DNA of 64,000 nt from Acidovorax sp. (GTDB lineage: Bacteria > Pseudomonadota > Gammaproteobacteria > Burkholderiales > Burkholderiaceae_C): positions 1-64,000 of the forward strand of contig JAITLO010000022.1 of NCBI GenBank assembly GCA_031277855.1, written 5' to 3'. Made by a program: the position numbers and the translations under genes. This document shows, one piece after another, positions 52,868-61,897 of this stretch. Below the pieces are notes generated by a model. It was given only the letters and a program-made list of their open reading frames with translations, was not told the origin of the DNA and did not search any database. Numbering within the stretch: the first letter of the stretch is position 1; each line of letters begins with the position of its first letter.

Positions 52868-53093
52868 CCAAACGTGGGGAAATGAACGAGGAAAGCGCCT
52901 CTCTGATCACGATTTGCCAGAGTGAAAGCGCCTGGGGTGAGGCATGTATTGTGCCGCGATCGCGAACCCCTGCCCCGGGCCCGCACGCATGTGCACATGG
53001 GCGATGCGCACATCCTGCGCAGCGCCCGGTTGGACATTGTTTTCTGGTAATAGGCGCCGGACTGCGGCCTTCGCAGCCCGGCAGCCTGTTGGT
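52868..53093. other. Upstream region of the nrdJ unit
   Basis: About 225 bases between the small frame and the PAS-GGDEF-EAL gene. I looked for a B12-box (GCCACTG-type) and found none. Promoters of the nrdJ unit are expected here, but no clear boxes were found. Confidence 0.4.
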
Positions 53094-55769
53094 TTACGAG
53101 ACTGTGTCTGCGTTGCGGCTCAGCAGTTGGGCAAACTCTGCCGCAGGCACGGGCTTGCTGCACAGATAGCCCTGGTAGTAGTCGCAGCCGTTGCGGCGCA
53201 GAAACTCCAGTTGTGCGGCCGTTTCCACACCCTCGGCCAGCACCTTGAGCTCCAGGCTGCGCCCCATGGCAATGATGGCGCGGCTGATGGCCATATCGTC
53301 GCTGCTGTGCGGGATGTCGCGGATAAAGCCCTGGTCGATCTTGAGCACATCGATGGGAAAGCGCTTGAGGTGGGCCAGCGAGGAATAGCCGGTGCCAAAG
53401 TCGTCAATGGCCAGGCGCACGCCCAGCTCGCGCAGATGGCGCAAGACCACCAGGGCCTCGTCAGGCCGCTCGGCCAATGCGCTTTCGGTGATCTCCAGCT
53501 CCAGCCCCTCGGCCGCATAACCCGAGCGCTCCAGCGCCAGCGCTGTGCAACTGGCAATATCCGTCAGCAAAAACTGGTGGGGCGAGACATTCACGGCCAC
53601 GGTAATAGCCGGCAGACCCTGGTTGCGCCAGCGCTGTGCCTGGCGACAGGCCTCGTGAATCACCCACTCGCCCAGCGGCCCAATCAGCCCGGTACTTTCT
53701 GCCACGGGGATGAAGCGCACAGGGGAGATAAAGCCCTCTTGCGGGTCGTTCCAGCGCAGCAGCGCCTCGGCGCCCACAATGCGGCCGCTGGCAATGTCCA
53801 CCTGCGGCTGGTAATACAGCTCCAGCTGCTCCTGGTCAACGGCCAAGCGCAGCTTGGCTTCGAGCGCAATCCGCTCTCGGGCAGAAGCCGTCATGTCTTC
53901 GTCAAAAAAGCACCAGGCACTGCTCTCGCCCCGGCCGCTTTTGGCGCCATACACGGCCGCATGCGCGCCCTGCAACAGGGCGGCCGTGGTCGAGGCATGC
54001 TCCGGAAACATGCAAATGCCGGCGCTGACGCTGACCACCACGGCAAAACCATCCGGCGAATGCCAGGGCTGGGCTGCGGCGCGGATCAGACGGTCTGCAA
54101 TCTCCTGTGCATCGGCCCGGCTTTGCAGATGGCGGGCCACGACGATGATTTCATCGCCGGCCATGCGGCCAATCATGTCGCCGGGGCGCAGCGCGGTCTG
54201 CACCTGGCGGGCGATGTGCTTGAGCACCTCGTCTCCCACCATATGGCCATAGCTGTCGTTGACGTCCTTGAAACGGTCCAGGTTCAGCAGCAGCACGGCC
54301 ATGGTTTCACCGCTGTCGCGGGCCTGCTGCACCGTGCGCTCCATCTCCTGGCCAAACCAGGTGCGGTTGGACAGGCCGGTCAGGGGATCGCGGTGGGCCA
54401 GGAACTCCAGGCGCTGCTGCTGCGCCTTCTCTTCCGAGATGTCGGTGAACATGCAGACATAGTGGGTCACGGCGCCCTGGCCGTCGCGCACCGAGCTCAG
54501 CGACATGCGCTCGGGGAAGACTTCACCGTTTTTGCGCCGGTTCCAGATCTCGCCGCGCCAGTGGCCAGTCTGCTCCAGCGATGCCCACATCTCGGCATAG
54601 AAGTTCGGGCCATGGCGGCCCGACTTGAACATGCGCGGCGTCTTGCCCAGCATCTCCTGCTCGGTGTAGCCCAGCAGGCGGGTGAAGGCGGCATTCACCG
54701 ACAGGATGCGGCTGCGCGCATCGGTCACCACCACACCCTCCATGGTGTTGTCCACCACGCTGGCGGCCAGACGCAGCCGGTCTTGCTCCAGGCGCTGGGC
54801 CGTCTGGTCGGTGATGATGCCGGAGAAACGCACCACCCTGCCCTGTGCATCCAGATGGCGCGTGCCCCTGGCCTGGAACCAGCGGTAGACACCATCAAAG
54901 CAATGCACACGGGCAGTGACTTCAAACAACACCCCGGTCTGCATGGAACGCTCCACGGCCCGGCGCACCAGCTCACGGTCCTCCGGGTGCACCACATGTT
55001 TGAAACGCAGATCACGCCCCAGGTCATCGCCGGTGTAGCGCACCATGGCGGCCACCCCGTCGGAGAAGGTGTAGCAGCGACGCTCCATGTCCCAGTCCCA
55101 CATACCGCTGCCGCTGCCATCCAGAGCCAGGCGCAACTGGTGGGCGTTGAAGGCCAGTGCCCGCCGCGCCGCCTCGATTTCGCTGACGTCCTGCAGCACA
55201 TACACCAGCACGGGTTCACCATGCTGGTCGCGCACCACGGCCACGGTGCACAGCACGGTGAAGACCTGGCCGGTACTGGCATGGCGCAGGCTGCGCTGGT
55301 CCTGGAAGTGATCGAGCTCGTTCGAGAGCAGGCGCTCTACCTGGCCCTGGGCGTCCTGCGGGTCGGCCGAAGGTGCCAGCACGCGAAAGTCCCGCAGCAC
55401 CAGCTCCGACAGCGACAGGCCCAGCATGCGGCACAGCCGGCCATTGGCCCACAGCACATGGCCGGACACGGGGTCCACCCGGGCAATGCCCGCGGGGGCA
55501 TGGCGCACGATGTGGAAAAACTCCTGCATGGTGGCGGCACGCTGGGCTTCGGCGCGCATCATGCGATGCATCTGCCATGCGGCCAGCAAACCGGTGATGA
55601 AGACGAAAAGATAGATCGACCAGCGATGCAAGGCCGTGGGGTTGATCTTCCCTGCGGTCCAGTGGGGCAGCAATGTGTCGGCCACACCAAACCACAACAG
55701 GCCAAAGACCAGATAAAAAACCATGGCGCGCCAGGGCGCCATATGGGGGACTGAGCCCTCGTGCTGCAT
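53094..55769 (-). CDS. PAS-GGDEF-EAL protein, probable c-di-GMP phosphodiesterase
   Basis: The 891-residue membrane protein has two N-terminal helices (about 12-65), three PAS/PAC-type sensor regions (about 75-450), a GGDEF domain and a C-terminal EAL domain. The GGDEF active site reads AGDEI, so cyclase activity is doubtful. The EAL site is intact: AEALLRW, NVSPHQF, LEITESAL, IDDFGTGYSSL, KIDQGFI and AEGVE. It probably degrades c-di-GMP in response to redox or small-ligand signals sensed by PAS. I chose ATG 55769, with GAGGA upstream, over a TTG at 55781. It is divergent from purU. Confidence 0.9.
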   Translation of the reverse strand: MQHEGSVPHMAPWRAMVFYLVFGLLWFGVADTLLPHWTAGKINPTALHRWSIYLFVFITGLLAAWQMHRMMRAEAQRAATMQEFFHIVRHAPAGIARVDPVSGHVLWANGRLCRMLGLSLSELVLRDFRVLAPSADPQDAQGQVERLLSNELDHFQDQRSLRHASTGQVFTVLCTVAVVRDQHGEPVLVYVLQDVSEIEAARRALAFNAHQLRLALDGSGSGMWDWDMERRCYTFSDGVAAMVRYTGDDLGRDLRFKHVVHPEDRELVRRAVERSMQTGVLFEVTARVHCFDGVYRWFQARGTRHLDAQGRVVRFSGIITDQTAQRLEQDRLRLAASVVDNTMEGVVVTDARSRILSVNAAFTRLLGYTEQEMLGKTPRMFKSGRHGPNFYAEMWASLEQTGHWRGEIWNRRKNGEVFPERMSLSSVRDGQGAVTHYVCMFTDISEEKAQQQRLEFLAHRDPLTGLSNRTWFGQEMERTVQQARDSGETMAVLLLNLDRFKDVNDSYGHMVGDEVLKHIARQVQTALRPGDMIGRMAGDEIIVVARHLQSRADAQEIADRLIRAAAQPWHSPDGFAVVVSVSAGICMFPEHASTTAALLQGAHAAVYGAKSGRGESSAWCFFDEDMTASARERIALEAKLRLAVDQEQLELYYQPQVDIASGRIVGAEALLRWNDPQEGFISPVRFIPVAESTGLIGPLGEWVIHEACRQAQRWRNQGLPAITVAVNVSPHQFLLTDIASCTALALERSGYAAEGLELEITESALAERPDEALVVLRHLRELGVRLAIDDFGTGYSSLAHLKRFPIDVLKIDQGFIRDIPHSSDDMAISRAIIAMGRSLELKVLAEGVETAAQLEFLRRNGCDYYQGYLCSKPVPAAEFAQLLSRNADTVS

Positions 55770-55822
55770 GTATGTCCTCAATCCCGTGGCCCACCCCAGC
55801 TTGCTGCGACAATCGCGGGGCT

Positions 55823-56671
55823 ATGACCCAAGCCTACATTCTTACTCTCTCGTGCCCTGACCGCCGTGGCCTGGTGCATGCTGTATCCGGCTTCTTGCTG
55901 GAACAGGGCGCCAATATTGAAGAGGCGGCCCAGTACAACGACAACATCACCGGTCTGTTCTTCATGCGCGTGCAATTCGCCTGCGACAGCCAGGATCTGT
56001 CCTCGCTGAAGGCAGCCACTGCGCAAATGGCAGAGCCCTATCAGATGCAGTGGAGCCTGCACGCCAATTCAGAAGCCATGAAGACCGTGATCCTGGTCAG
56101 CAAGGAAGGCCACTGCCTCAACGACTTGCTGTTCCGCTGGAAGTCCGGTCTCTTGCCCGTGGACATCCGCGCCATCATCAGCAACCACCGCGAGTTCTAT
56201 CAACTCGCTGCCAGCTACAACATTCCCTTCCACTACATCCCGGTGACGGCTGCCACCAAGGCCCAGGCCGAAGCACGCCAGCTGGAGATTATCGAGGCGG
56301 AAGGAGCCGAGCTGGTGGTACTTGCACGATATATGCAAGTCCTGTCGGACAATATGTGTCAAAAACTGTCTGGCCGTGCTATCAATATTCACCACAGCTT
56401 TTTGCCCAGCTTCAAGGGTGCCAAGCCCTACTACCAGGCCCATGACCGTGGTGTGAAGCTGATAGGTGCAACTGCCCACTACGTGACAGCAGACCTGGAT
56501 GAAGGCCCCATCATCGAGCAGGACGTGGCCCGCGCCGACCACACAGACACCGTGGAAGACCTCACTGCACGCGGCCGCGACACCGAAAGCCAGGTGCTGG
56601 CCCGCGCCGTGAAGTGGCACAGCGAGCACCGCGTAATCTTGAACGGCAGCAAGACCGTCGTTTTCCGCTGA
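55823..56671 (+). CDS. purU: Formyltetrahydrofolate deformylase
   Basis: PurU hydrolyses 10-formyl-tetrahydrofolate to formate and tetrahydrofolate, balancing one-carbon pools. The 282-residue protein has an N-terminal ACT domain (YILTLSCPDRRGLVHAVSGF) and a formyltransferase-like catalytic domain with NIHHSFLPSFKGAKPYYQA, GATAHYVTADLDEGPIIEQD and the catalytic Asp. ATG 55823 begins the ACT domain; an upstream extension reaches into the divergent gene. The LysR gene ten bases downstream may be co-transcribed. Confidence 0.96.
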   Translation: MTQAYILTLSCPDRRGLVHAVSGFLLEQGANIEEAAQYNDNITGLFFMRVQFACDSQDLSSLKAATAQMAEPYQMQWSLHANSEAMKTVILVSKEGHCLNDLLFRWKSGLLPVDIRAIISNHREFYQLAASYNIPFHYIPVTAATKAQAEARQLEIIEAEGAELVVLARYMQVLSDNMCQKLSGRAINIHHSFLPSFKGAKPYYQAHDRGVKLIGATAHYVTADLDEGPIIEQDVARADHTDTVEDLTARGRDTESQVLARAVKWHSEHRVILNGSKTVVFR

Positions 56672-56681
56672 CACTGCCAGC

Positions 56682-57620
56682 ATGTTCACGCCAGCCCCGA
56701 AATCCTCGTCCTTGGCGGTCACCACACCGCCTCAGGCGTACTTCAACAGCAGTGCGGCGCGGCGTATTCCGCCAATCCAGTGCCTGCTCACTTTCGAGGC
56801 ACTGGCGCGACTGCGCAGCGTGACGCTGACGGCCGAGGAGCTGTGCGTCACACCCAGCGCCGTCAGCCACCGCGTCAAGCAGCTGGAGCAAGCCCTGGGC
56901 ACACGCTTGTTCGGGCGGGCGGATTTTTCGCTCACCACCGATGGCAGCGCCTACCTGGCCCAGGTGCGTGAAGGCCTGGGCGCGTTGCAGCGCTTTCCCG
57001 GCGCCAGCATGCCCACGGGCAGGCGCCGGCTGAAACTGGCCGTCACGCCCACGTTTGCGCGCTGCGTGCTGATTCCCCGGCTGAGCCAGTTCACCACGGC
57101 CTACCCTGAAATCGATCTGACGCTGCAGGTCGCCATTCCACTACTGGATGTGGTGGCCGAGGACGCCGACCTGATGGTGCGCTACGGCCCCGGCCACTAT
57201 GCCGATGTGGAGCACCTGGAAATCGTCCGCGACGTGCTCACTCCGCTGGCCTCGCCCGCTTTTGTGCGCGAGTACGGCCCTTTCGACAGCCCTGCCGATC
57301 TGGAGGGCGTGCCCCTGCTGCGCAGCCCGCTGGAACCCTGGCGCACCTGGCTGGACGCCGTGGGCCTGGACTGGCCCGAACCCTCCGAGGGCTCGCAGTT
57401 CAACGACATCGGCCTGATGTGCGACGCCGCCTCCGCCGGCATGGGCGTGGCGCCGGTGCGCCTCAAGCTGGGCGCCCCCTGGCTGGACAACGGCCTGCTG
57501 GTGCGCCTGTTCGATGTGGATGTACCCAGCCCCCACGCCCACTATCTGTGCTGGAAGACCGGCACCATGGACCGCTGGGAATGCGCGGCCTTTGCCGAGT
57601 GGATCAGCAAGGCCATCTGA
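56682..57620 (+). CDS. LysR family regulator, GcvA-like
   Basis: The 312-residue protein has an N-terminal winged helix (about 30-90; SVTLTAEELCVTPSAVSHRV) of the GcvA subgroup and a substrate-binding domain (about 112-310; RRLKLAVTPTFARCVLIPRL). GcvA regulates glycine cleavage in E. coli, but this subgroup is large and functions vary. Adjacency to purU, ten bases upstream, makes a one-carbon role attractive. The ATG at 56682 precedes about 30 poorly conserved residues, so a later start is possible. Confidence 0.85.
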   Translation: MFTPAPKSSSLAVTTPPQAYFNSSAARRIPPIQCLLTFEALARLRSVTLTAEELCVTPSAVSHRVKQLEQALGTRLFGRADFSLTTDGSAYLAQVREGLGALQRFPGASMPTGRRRLKLAVTPTFARCVLIPRLSQFTTAYPEIDLTLQVAIPLLDVVAEDADLMVRYGPGHYADVEHLEIVRDVLTPLASPAFVREYGPFDSPADLEGVPLLRSPLEPWRTWLDAVGLDWPEPSEGSQFNDIGLMCDAASAGMGVAPVRLKLGAPWLDNGLLVRLFDVDVPSPHAHYLCWKTGTMDRWECAAFAEWISKAI

Positions 57621-57696
57621 GCCCGATTCTTTGGCAAAAACAAGCACTCACGCAGCACACACATGCGTAGATAGCTCTCTTTTTTGAAGCAACACC

Positions 57697-59685
57697 ATGA
57701 CCGTGCCGCAAGACCTCGCCTTCAAAAAACGCTACCCCACGCTGGAGCAAAACGAGGTCCTCAACGCCACGGCCAGCTCGGTGCTGATCAACGCCCTGGC
57801 CGGCACGGGCAAGACCACCACCCTGGCCATCAAGGCGGCCGATCTGATCCGCCACCGCGGTGCCAGCCGCGTGTTGATGCTGGCCTATTCCGATGCCGGC
57901 CTGGCTGCCATGGCCCAGCGTCTGCAGCAGTTTGCGCCGCAGGCCGCACCGGCGCTGCAGATTCTGACGGTGGAGCAGCTGTGCGCCCAGTTGCTGCAGG
58001 AGCAGGGCGACCCGCTGCTGTGCATCACCGCGCCGCTGCAGCGCCAGCTGCTGATACGCCAGGCCCACACCGCCCTGCGCCAGGACCGCGCCCTGGACGC
58101 CACACCCGAGCTGGACGATTTTCTGGCGCGCGAGCTGGATGTGCAGGCCTTTTTGCGCTTCGAAGCCCTGGCCAAGCAACAGCTGCTGCTGCGCAATATC
58201 GAAGACGCAGCCATGAGCGCCCTGCACTACTGCCGCGAGCATGCGCTGGACTATGGCCTGTACCTGCTGCTGACCAGGTACGAGCGCCTGCGCCTGGGGC
58301 CCAATGACGAGCCCCTGTTCTACACCCCGGGCGACTGCACCTACGAGATTGCACGCCAGCTGTGCGAGCTGGACTTTGACCAGGGCTTCGCTCCGCTGCA
58401 GGGCCGCTTCGATGCTGTGCTGTTCGACGAGCTGCAGGATCTGGACGAGGCCGCCCTGCTGGTGCTGCACCAGCTGGTGCGCGGCGGCAACGGGCGGTTT
58501 GTGGGTGCCGGCGACTTCAACCAGCATATTCTGGCCGGCGCTTTTTCGGTGTTTGGTGACGGCCAGGCCCGCATACGCCAGGCATTGCCGGCCGATACCC
58601 AGGTGCTGTCGCTCACCACCACCTACCGCTTTGGCAGCCGCATCTGCCAGGCACTGAACCCCTTGTTTGCGGTGGATTTTTCGTCCCACTATCCACGCAA
58701 GCCGGCCTGGTTCGAGGCACTGCGCTACCGCGACGAGGCCGACTGCGCCCGCCAGCTGCTGGCCCTGCACCAGCGCGTGCTGCAGCTGGAGCCGGACAGC
58801 CATGGCCAGCCACCGGTGCTACATGTGGTGCTGCGCGCGCCCGAGGATTCGGTGCTGCTGGAATGGGTGTTTGCCCACGAAGGCGTGCACTACGCCTGCA
58901 AGGGCATGCCACTCTTCTACCAACGTCCCGAGCTGGCCCTGGTGCTCGCACTGATGGCCGCCATGCCCGGCTGCCGCAGCAGCGACTTGCTGAGCCAGGG
59001 CATCATCAGCCGCGCCATCACAGGGCTGCAACGCTATGTGCGCCGCGGCCAGGCCCCCGATGGCGATCAACTGGCCAATGGACTGTTCGACATGCAGGCC
59101 CTGGGCAACGATGAGATCGGGTTCGACAGCAAGGCCGTGGCCGCACAGCTGCTGGGCCGGCCCGACAAGCTGCGCCATTTTCTGGTCCACGCCAGCCCGG
59201 CACCCCATGCCCCCGTGGCCTCGCCCCTGATAGCCCAGCTGTTGGCCCTGCCCCCCGAGGCCTGTGCCGATGCCGGCGCACTGTGCCAACACCCGCTGTT
59301 GCTGCAGTTCTTTGAACAAGCCCCCATCAGCCCGCAGGCGCTGCGCAGCTGCCTGGACAGCCTGCAGGCCCTGGCCCGCATCTGCACCGGCCTGGCTGTG
59401 GACGAATTCCTGGGCCGACTCACGCTGATGGTCCAGGCCAGCATCCAGCAGCACCAGCAGCGCGAAATCCCCAGCCTGCAACTGCTCACCGTGGAACGCT
59501 GCAAAGGCCATGAATACGAGAACGTGGCCGTGCCCCTGGTGGAACGCGGACGCTTTCCCCGCAGCGTGGCCCGCCAAGACGCCTACCGCGAGCGCAATAT
59601 GCTGTATGTGGCCATGACCCGGGCCAGCAAACGGCTGTGGCTGCTGGAGGGGGAACAGCGGCCGGTCAGCCCGGGGCCGGTGTAG
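57697..59685 (+). CDS. UvrD/Rep-like superfamily 1 helicase
   Basis: The 662-residue protein carries SF1A helicase motifs in order: Q-like QNEVLNA, motif I NALAGTGKTTT, motif II VLFDELQDLDEAAL, motif III GAGDFNQHI, motif IV TTTYRFGS, motif V LLTVERCKGHEYENV, and motif VI NMLYVAMTRASKRL. It is shorter than UvrD/PcrA and lacks their standard 2B region, so a specialised ATP-dependent DNA helicase is likely. It is not adjacent to other repair genes. The frame ends just before a repeat-rich gap. Confidence 0.87.
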   Translation: MTVPQDLAFKKRYPTLEQNEVLNATASSVLINALAGTGKTTTLAIKAADLIRHRGASRVLMLAYSDAGLAAMAQRLQQFAPQAAPALQILTVEQLCAQLLQEQGDPLLCITAPLQRQLLIRQAHTALRQDRALDATPELDDFLARELDVQAFLRFEALAKQQLLLRNIEDAAMSALHYCREHALDYGLYLLLTRYERLRLGPNDEPLFYTPGDCTYEIARQLCELDFDQGFAPLQGRFDAVLFDELQDLDEAALLVLHQLVRGGNGRFVGAGDFNQHILAGAFSVFGDGQARIRQALPADTQVLSLTTTYRFGSRICQALNPLFAVDFSSHYPRKPAWFEALRYRDEADCARQLLALHQRVLQLEPDSHGQPPVLHVVLRAPEDSVLLEWVFAHEGVHYACKGMPLFYQRPELALVLALMAAMPGCRSSDLLSQGIISRAITGLQRYVRRGQAPDGDQLANGLFDMQALGNDEIGFDSKAVAAQLLGRPDKLRHFLVHASPAPHAPVASPLIAQLLALPPEACADAGALCQHPLLLQFFEQAPISPQALRSCLDSLQALARICTGLAVDEFLGRLTLMVQASIQQHQQREIPSLQLLTVERCKGHEYENVAVPLVERGRFPRSVARQDAYRERNMLYVAMTRASKRLWLLEGEQRPVSPGPV

Positions 59686-59749
59686 CGCTCTTTGCCTTGC
59701 GCATTGGCTCGCATGCGTTTTCGCGCCAGATTCGGCTGCAGCGCAGAGT

Positions 59750-60027
59750 TTGCATTCCGAGGCCGGGACTCGCCCCGGCAGGCGACCTACCTTGTTGCTC
59801 GCACAACAAGGTAGGCCAAAAATGCGCCCCTGCTATCCCCGACCCCTGCGCTATCGCGCCGGGGCAACCTGCGTCACCCAACACACAGGGCCTGCCGCAG
59901 AACTCTCTGCGCGCTTTCAGCGCTCCGCTCGAACAACCGCGGCAAGTCAGTTGACGAAGCATGGCTGTCCTGCGGCAGCCATGCGGCCTTGTGTGCTGCG
60001 CGCCGCAGGCGTGTATAGAAGGGGGAA
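59750..60027 (+). repeat. Compound hairpin repeat, copy 3
   Basis: It is nearly identical in plan to the reverse complement of 372-647. The perfect 12 bp stem is at 59786-59815, and the stem GCATGGCTG/CAGCCATGC with loop TCCTGCGG is at 59959-59984. The element starts near TTTGCATTCCGAGGCC and ends near GTGTATAGAAGGGG. Confidence 0.75.
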
Positions 60028-60079
60028 GACAGGGGGCCGGATACCTGCCTTGCATGGGCTGCGCCATACCCACAACGCA

Positions 60080-60200
60080 AAAAACTGGCGCAGCCCAAAT
60101 CAGAGACACCGCGCAAGGGCCGCCCCGCCGCGCTGGTGTCGTCCCTACGGCGCATAGCGCCAGAGAGGGGGAAGGCGCCGCAGGCGACTCAGGGGGTGAT
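60080..60200 (-). repeat. Covarying 3'-end element, orphan copy c8
   Basis: On the minus strand it runs CACCCCCTGAG, helix I (CGCC-TGC-GGCG), a shortened helix II, and helix III (GACACC/GGTGTC, 60105-60110 with 60135-60140). Unlike the other seven copies it follows no gene; its 5' side faces the start of the glcD-like gene. Confidence 0.7.
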
Positions 60201-60263
60201 TTCACAAACCACTTCAAGAAAACTCACGCACAGCCCCACGCCCTTCCTCTACAGTGGCGGGCT

Positions 60264-61760
60264 ATGAGCTCCGCCAGCCCCACTCCCAGCGCCCCAGAAC
60301 GCGCTGCCCGCCAAGCCCAAGTGGTTGCCGCCCTAGGCGTCCATGTACCCGCCCATGCCCTGCTCTACCAGAGTGAGGACACCACACCCTACGAGTGCGA
60401 TGGCCTCACGGCCTACCGCCAGCGCCCGCTGGTGGTCTGCCTGCCGGAAACCTATGAGCAGGTGCAGGCCGTGCTCAAGGCCTGCCATGCGCTGCAGGTG
60501 CCCGTGGTGGCGCGCGGTGCAGGCACGGGGCTGTCTGGCGGCGCCATGCCCCATGCCATGGGGGTGACGTTGTCGCTGGCCAAGTTCAACAAGATTCTGA
60601 AAGTCGATGCCTACAGCCGCACGGCCCTGGTGCAGTGCGGTGTGCGCAATCTGGCCATCAGCGAGGCCGCCGCGCCCCATGGCCTGTACTACGCCCCCGA
60701 CCCCAGCAGCCAGATTGCCTGCACCATAGGCGGCAATGTGGCCGAGAACTCCGGCGGCGTGCACTGCCTCAAATACGGTCTCACCGTGCACAACGTGCTC
60801 AAGGTGAAGGGCTTCACTATCGAAGGCGATGCGGTGGAATTCGGCTCCGACGCGCTGGACGCACCCGGCTACGACCTGCTGGCCGCCATGATTGGCAGCG
60901 AAGGCATGCTGGCCGTGGCCACCGAGGTCACCGTCAAGCTCATCCCCAAGCCCCAGCTGGCGCGCTGCATCATGGCCAGCTTTGACGATGTGCGCAAAGC
61001 CGGCGATGCCGTGGCCGCAGTGATTGCGGCAGGCATCATTCCGGCCGGGCTGGAGATGATGGACAAGCCCATGACCGCCGCCGTGGAAGACTTTGTGCGC
61101 GCCGGCTACGACCTCACGGCCGAGGCCATTTTGCTGTGCGAATCCGACGGCACGCCCGAAGAGGTGGAAGAGGAAATCGGCCGCATGAGCGCCGTGCTGA
61201 CCGCCGCCGGCGCCACCGCCATCACGGTGAGCAACAGCGAGGAAGAGCGCATGCGCTTTTGGAGCGGGCGCAAAAACGCCTTCCCCGCCAGCGGCCGCAT
61301 CAGCCCGGACTATATGTGCATGGACTCCACCATCCCCCGCAAGCGCCTGGCCGACATCCTGCTGGCCATTCAGGAGATGGAGAAGAAATACCAGCTGCGC
61401 TGCGCCAATGTGTTCCATGCCGGCGACGGCAATCTCCATCCCTTGATTCTGTTTGATGCCAACGATGCCGACGAGCTGCACCGCTGCGAGCTGTTCGGCG
61501 CCGACATTCTGGAAACCAGCGTAGCCATGGGCGGCACGGTAACGGGCGAACACGGCGTGGGCGTGGAAAAGCTCAACAGCATGTGCACCCAGTTCACCAC
61601 CGAGGAAAACCTGCAGATGTTTGCCCTCAAGGCGGCGTTTGACCCGGCCGGCCTGCTCAACCCCGGCAAGGTGATTCCCACCCACAACCGCTGCGCCGAG
61701 TACGGCAAGATGCTGGTGCGCGGCGGCCAGATCAGCCACCCCGATCTGCCGCGGTTTTAA
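60264..61760 (+). CDS. FAD-linked oxidase, glycolate/D-lactate oxidase subunit GlcD-like
   Basis: The 498-residue flavoprotein has an N-terminal FAD-binding type 4 domain (VPVVARGAGTGLSGGAMPHA, IACTIGGNVAENSGG, MIGSEGMLAVATE) and a C-terminal FAD-oxidase domain (NVFHAGDGNLHP, GTVTGEHGVGVEKL). This is the GlcD pattern: oxidation of glycolate or another 2-hydroxy acid. The usual partners GlcE and GlcF do not follow here, so either they are elsewhere or the enzyme acts alone, for example as a D-lactate dehydrogenase. ATG 60264 begins just upstream of the conserved region. Confidence 0.88.
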   Translation: MSSASPTPSAPERAARQAQVVAALGVHVPAHALLYQSEDTTPYECDGLTAYRQRPLVVCLPETYEQVQAVLKACHALQVPVVARGAGTGLSGGAMPHAMGVTLSLAKFNKILKVDAYSRTALVQCGVRNLAISEAAAPHGLYYAPDPSSQIACTIGGNVAENSGGVHCLKYGLTVHNVLKVKGFTIEGDAVEFGSDALDAPGYDLLAAMIGSEGMLAVATEVTVKLIPKPQLARCIMASFDDVRKAGDAVAAVIAAGIIPAGLEMMDKPMTAAVEDFVRAGYDLTAEAILLCESDGTPEEVEEEIGRMSAVLTAAGATAITVSNSEEERMRFWSGRKNAFPASGRISPDYMCMDSTIPRKRLADILLAIQEMEKKYQLRCANVFHAGDGNLHPLILFDANDADELHRCELFGADILETSVAMGGTVTGEHGVGVEKLNSMCTQFTTEENLQMFALKAAFDPAGLLNPGKVIPTHNRCAEYGKMLVRGGQISHPDLPRF

Positions 61761-61878
61761 ACGCCTTTTCGCAGCGTGCGCCAGCGCAGGCGCACCCTCT
61801 CTTCACCTTGCCCACCTCCTACCGCATGCATGCGGTGGCGCCGCTGCATGGCTGCGCCCGGTGGCTGACCCGTTAAAA

Positions 61879-61892
61879 ACCAACCGGTCAGT
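61879..61892. promoter_or_regulatory. TetR-type operator candidate upstream of NodT-HlyD operon
   Basis: ACCAACCGGTCAGT is a purine/pyrimidine-symmetric palindrome around ACCGGT, typical of TetR-family operators. It lies about 120 bases before the NodT start. No TetR gene is in view; it may lie downstream beyond the window or elsewhere. Confidence 0.45.
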
Positions 61893-61897
61893 AACAA

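Larger units (their letters stand above)
59686..60263. other. Repeat-filled gap between helicase and glcD-like gene
   Basis: About 580 bases. It consists mostly of the compound hairpin repeat copy 3 (59750-60027) and the orphan 3'-end element c8 (about 60080-60200). Open frames in it are repeat-encoded and overlap on both strands. I see no functional gene. Confidence 0.6.

Noticed and set aside
52662..53093. Possible cobalamin riboswitch upstream of the B12-dependent nrdJ
   Set aside because: I found no B12-box or the expected conserved segments on the minus strand.
52944..55754. A 936-residue open frame antisense to the PAS-GGDEF-EAL gene
   Set aside because: It is a codon-bias shadow of a gene with clear GGDEF/EAL motifs, with low-complexity composition and no recognisable family.
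60264..61760. A complete glcDEF glycolate oxidase operon
   Set aside because: Only the GlcD-like gene is present; the next gene is a NodT lipoprotein with its own upstream regulatory sites.
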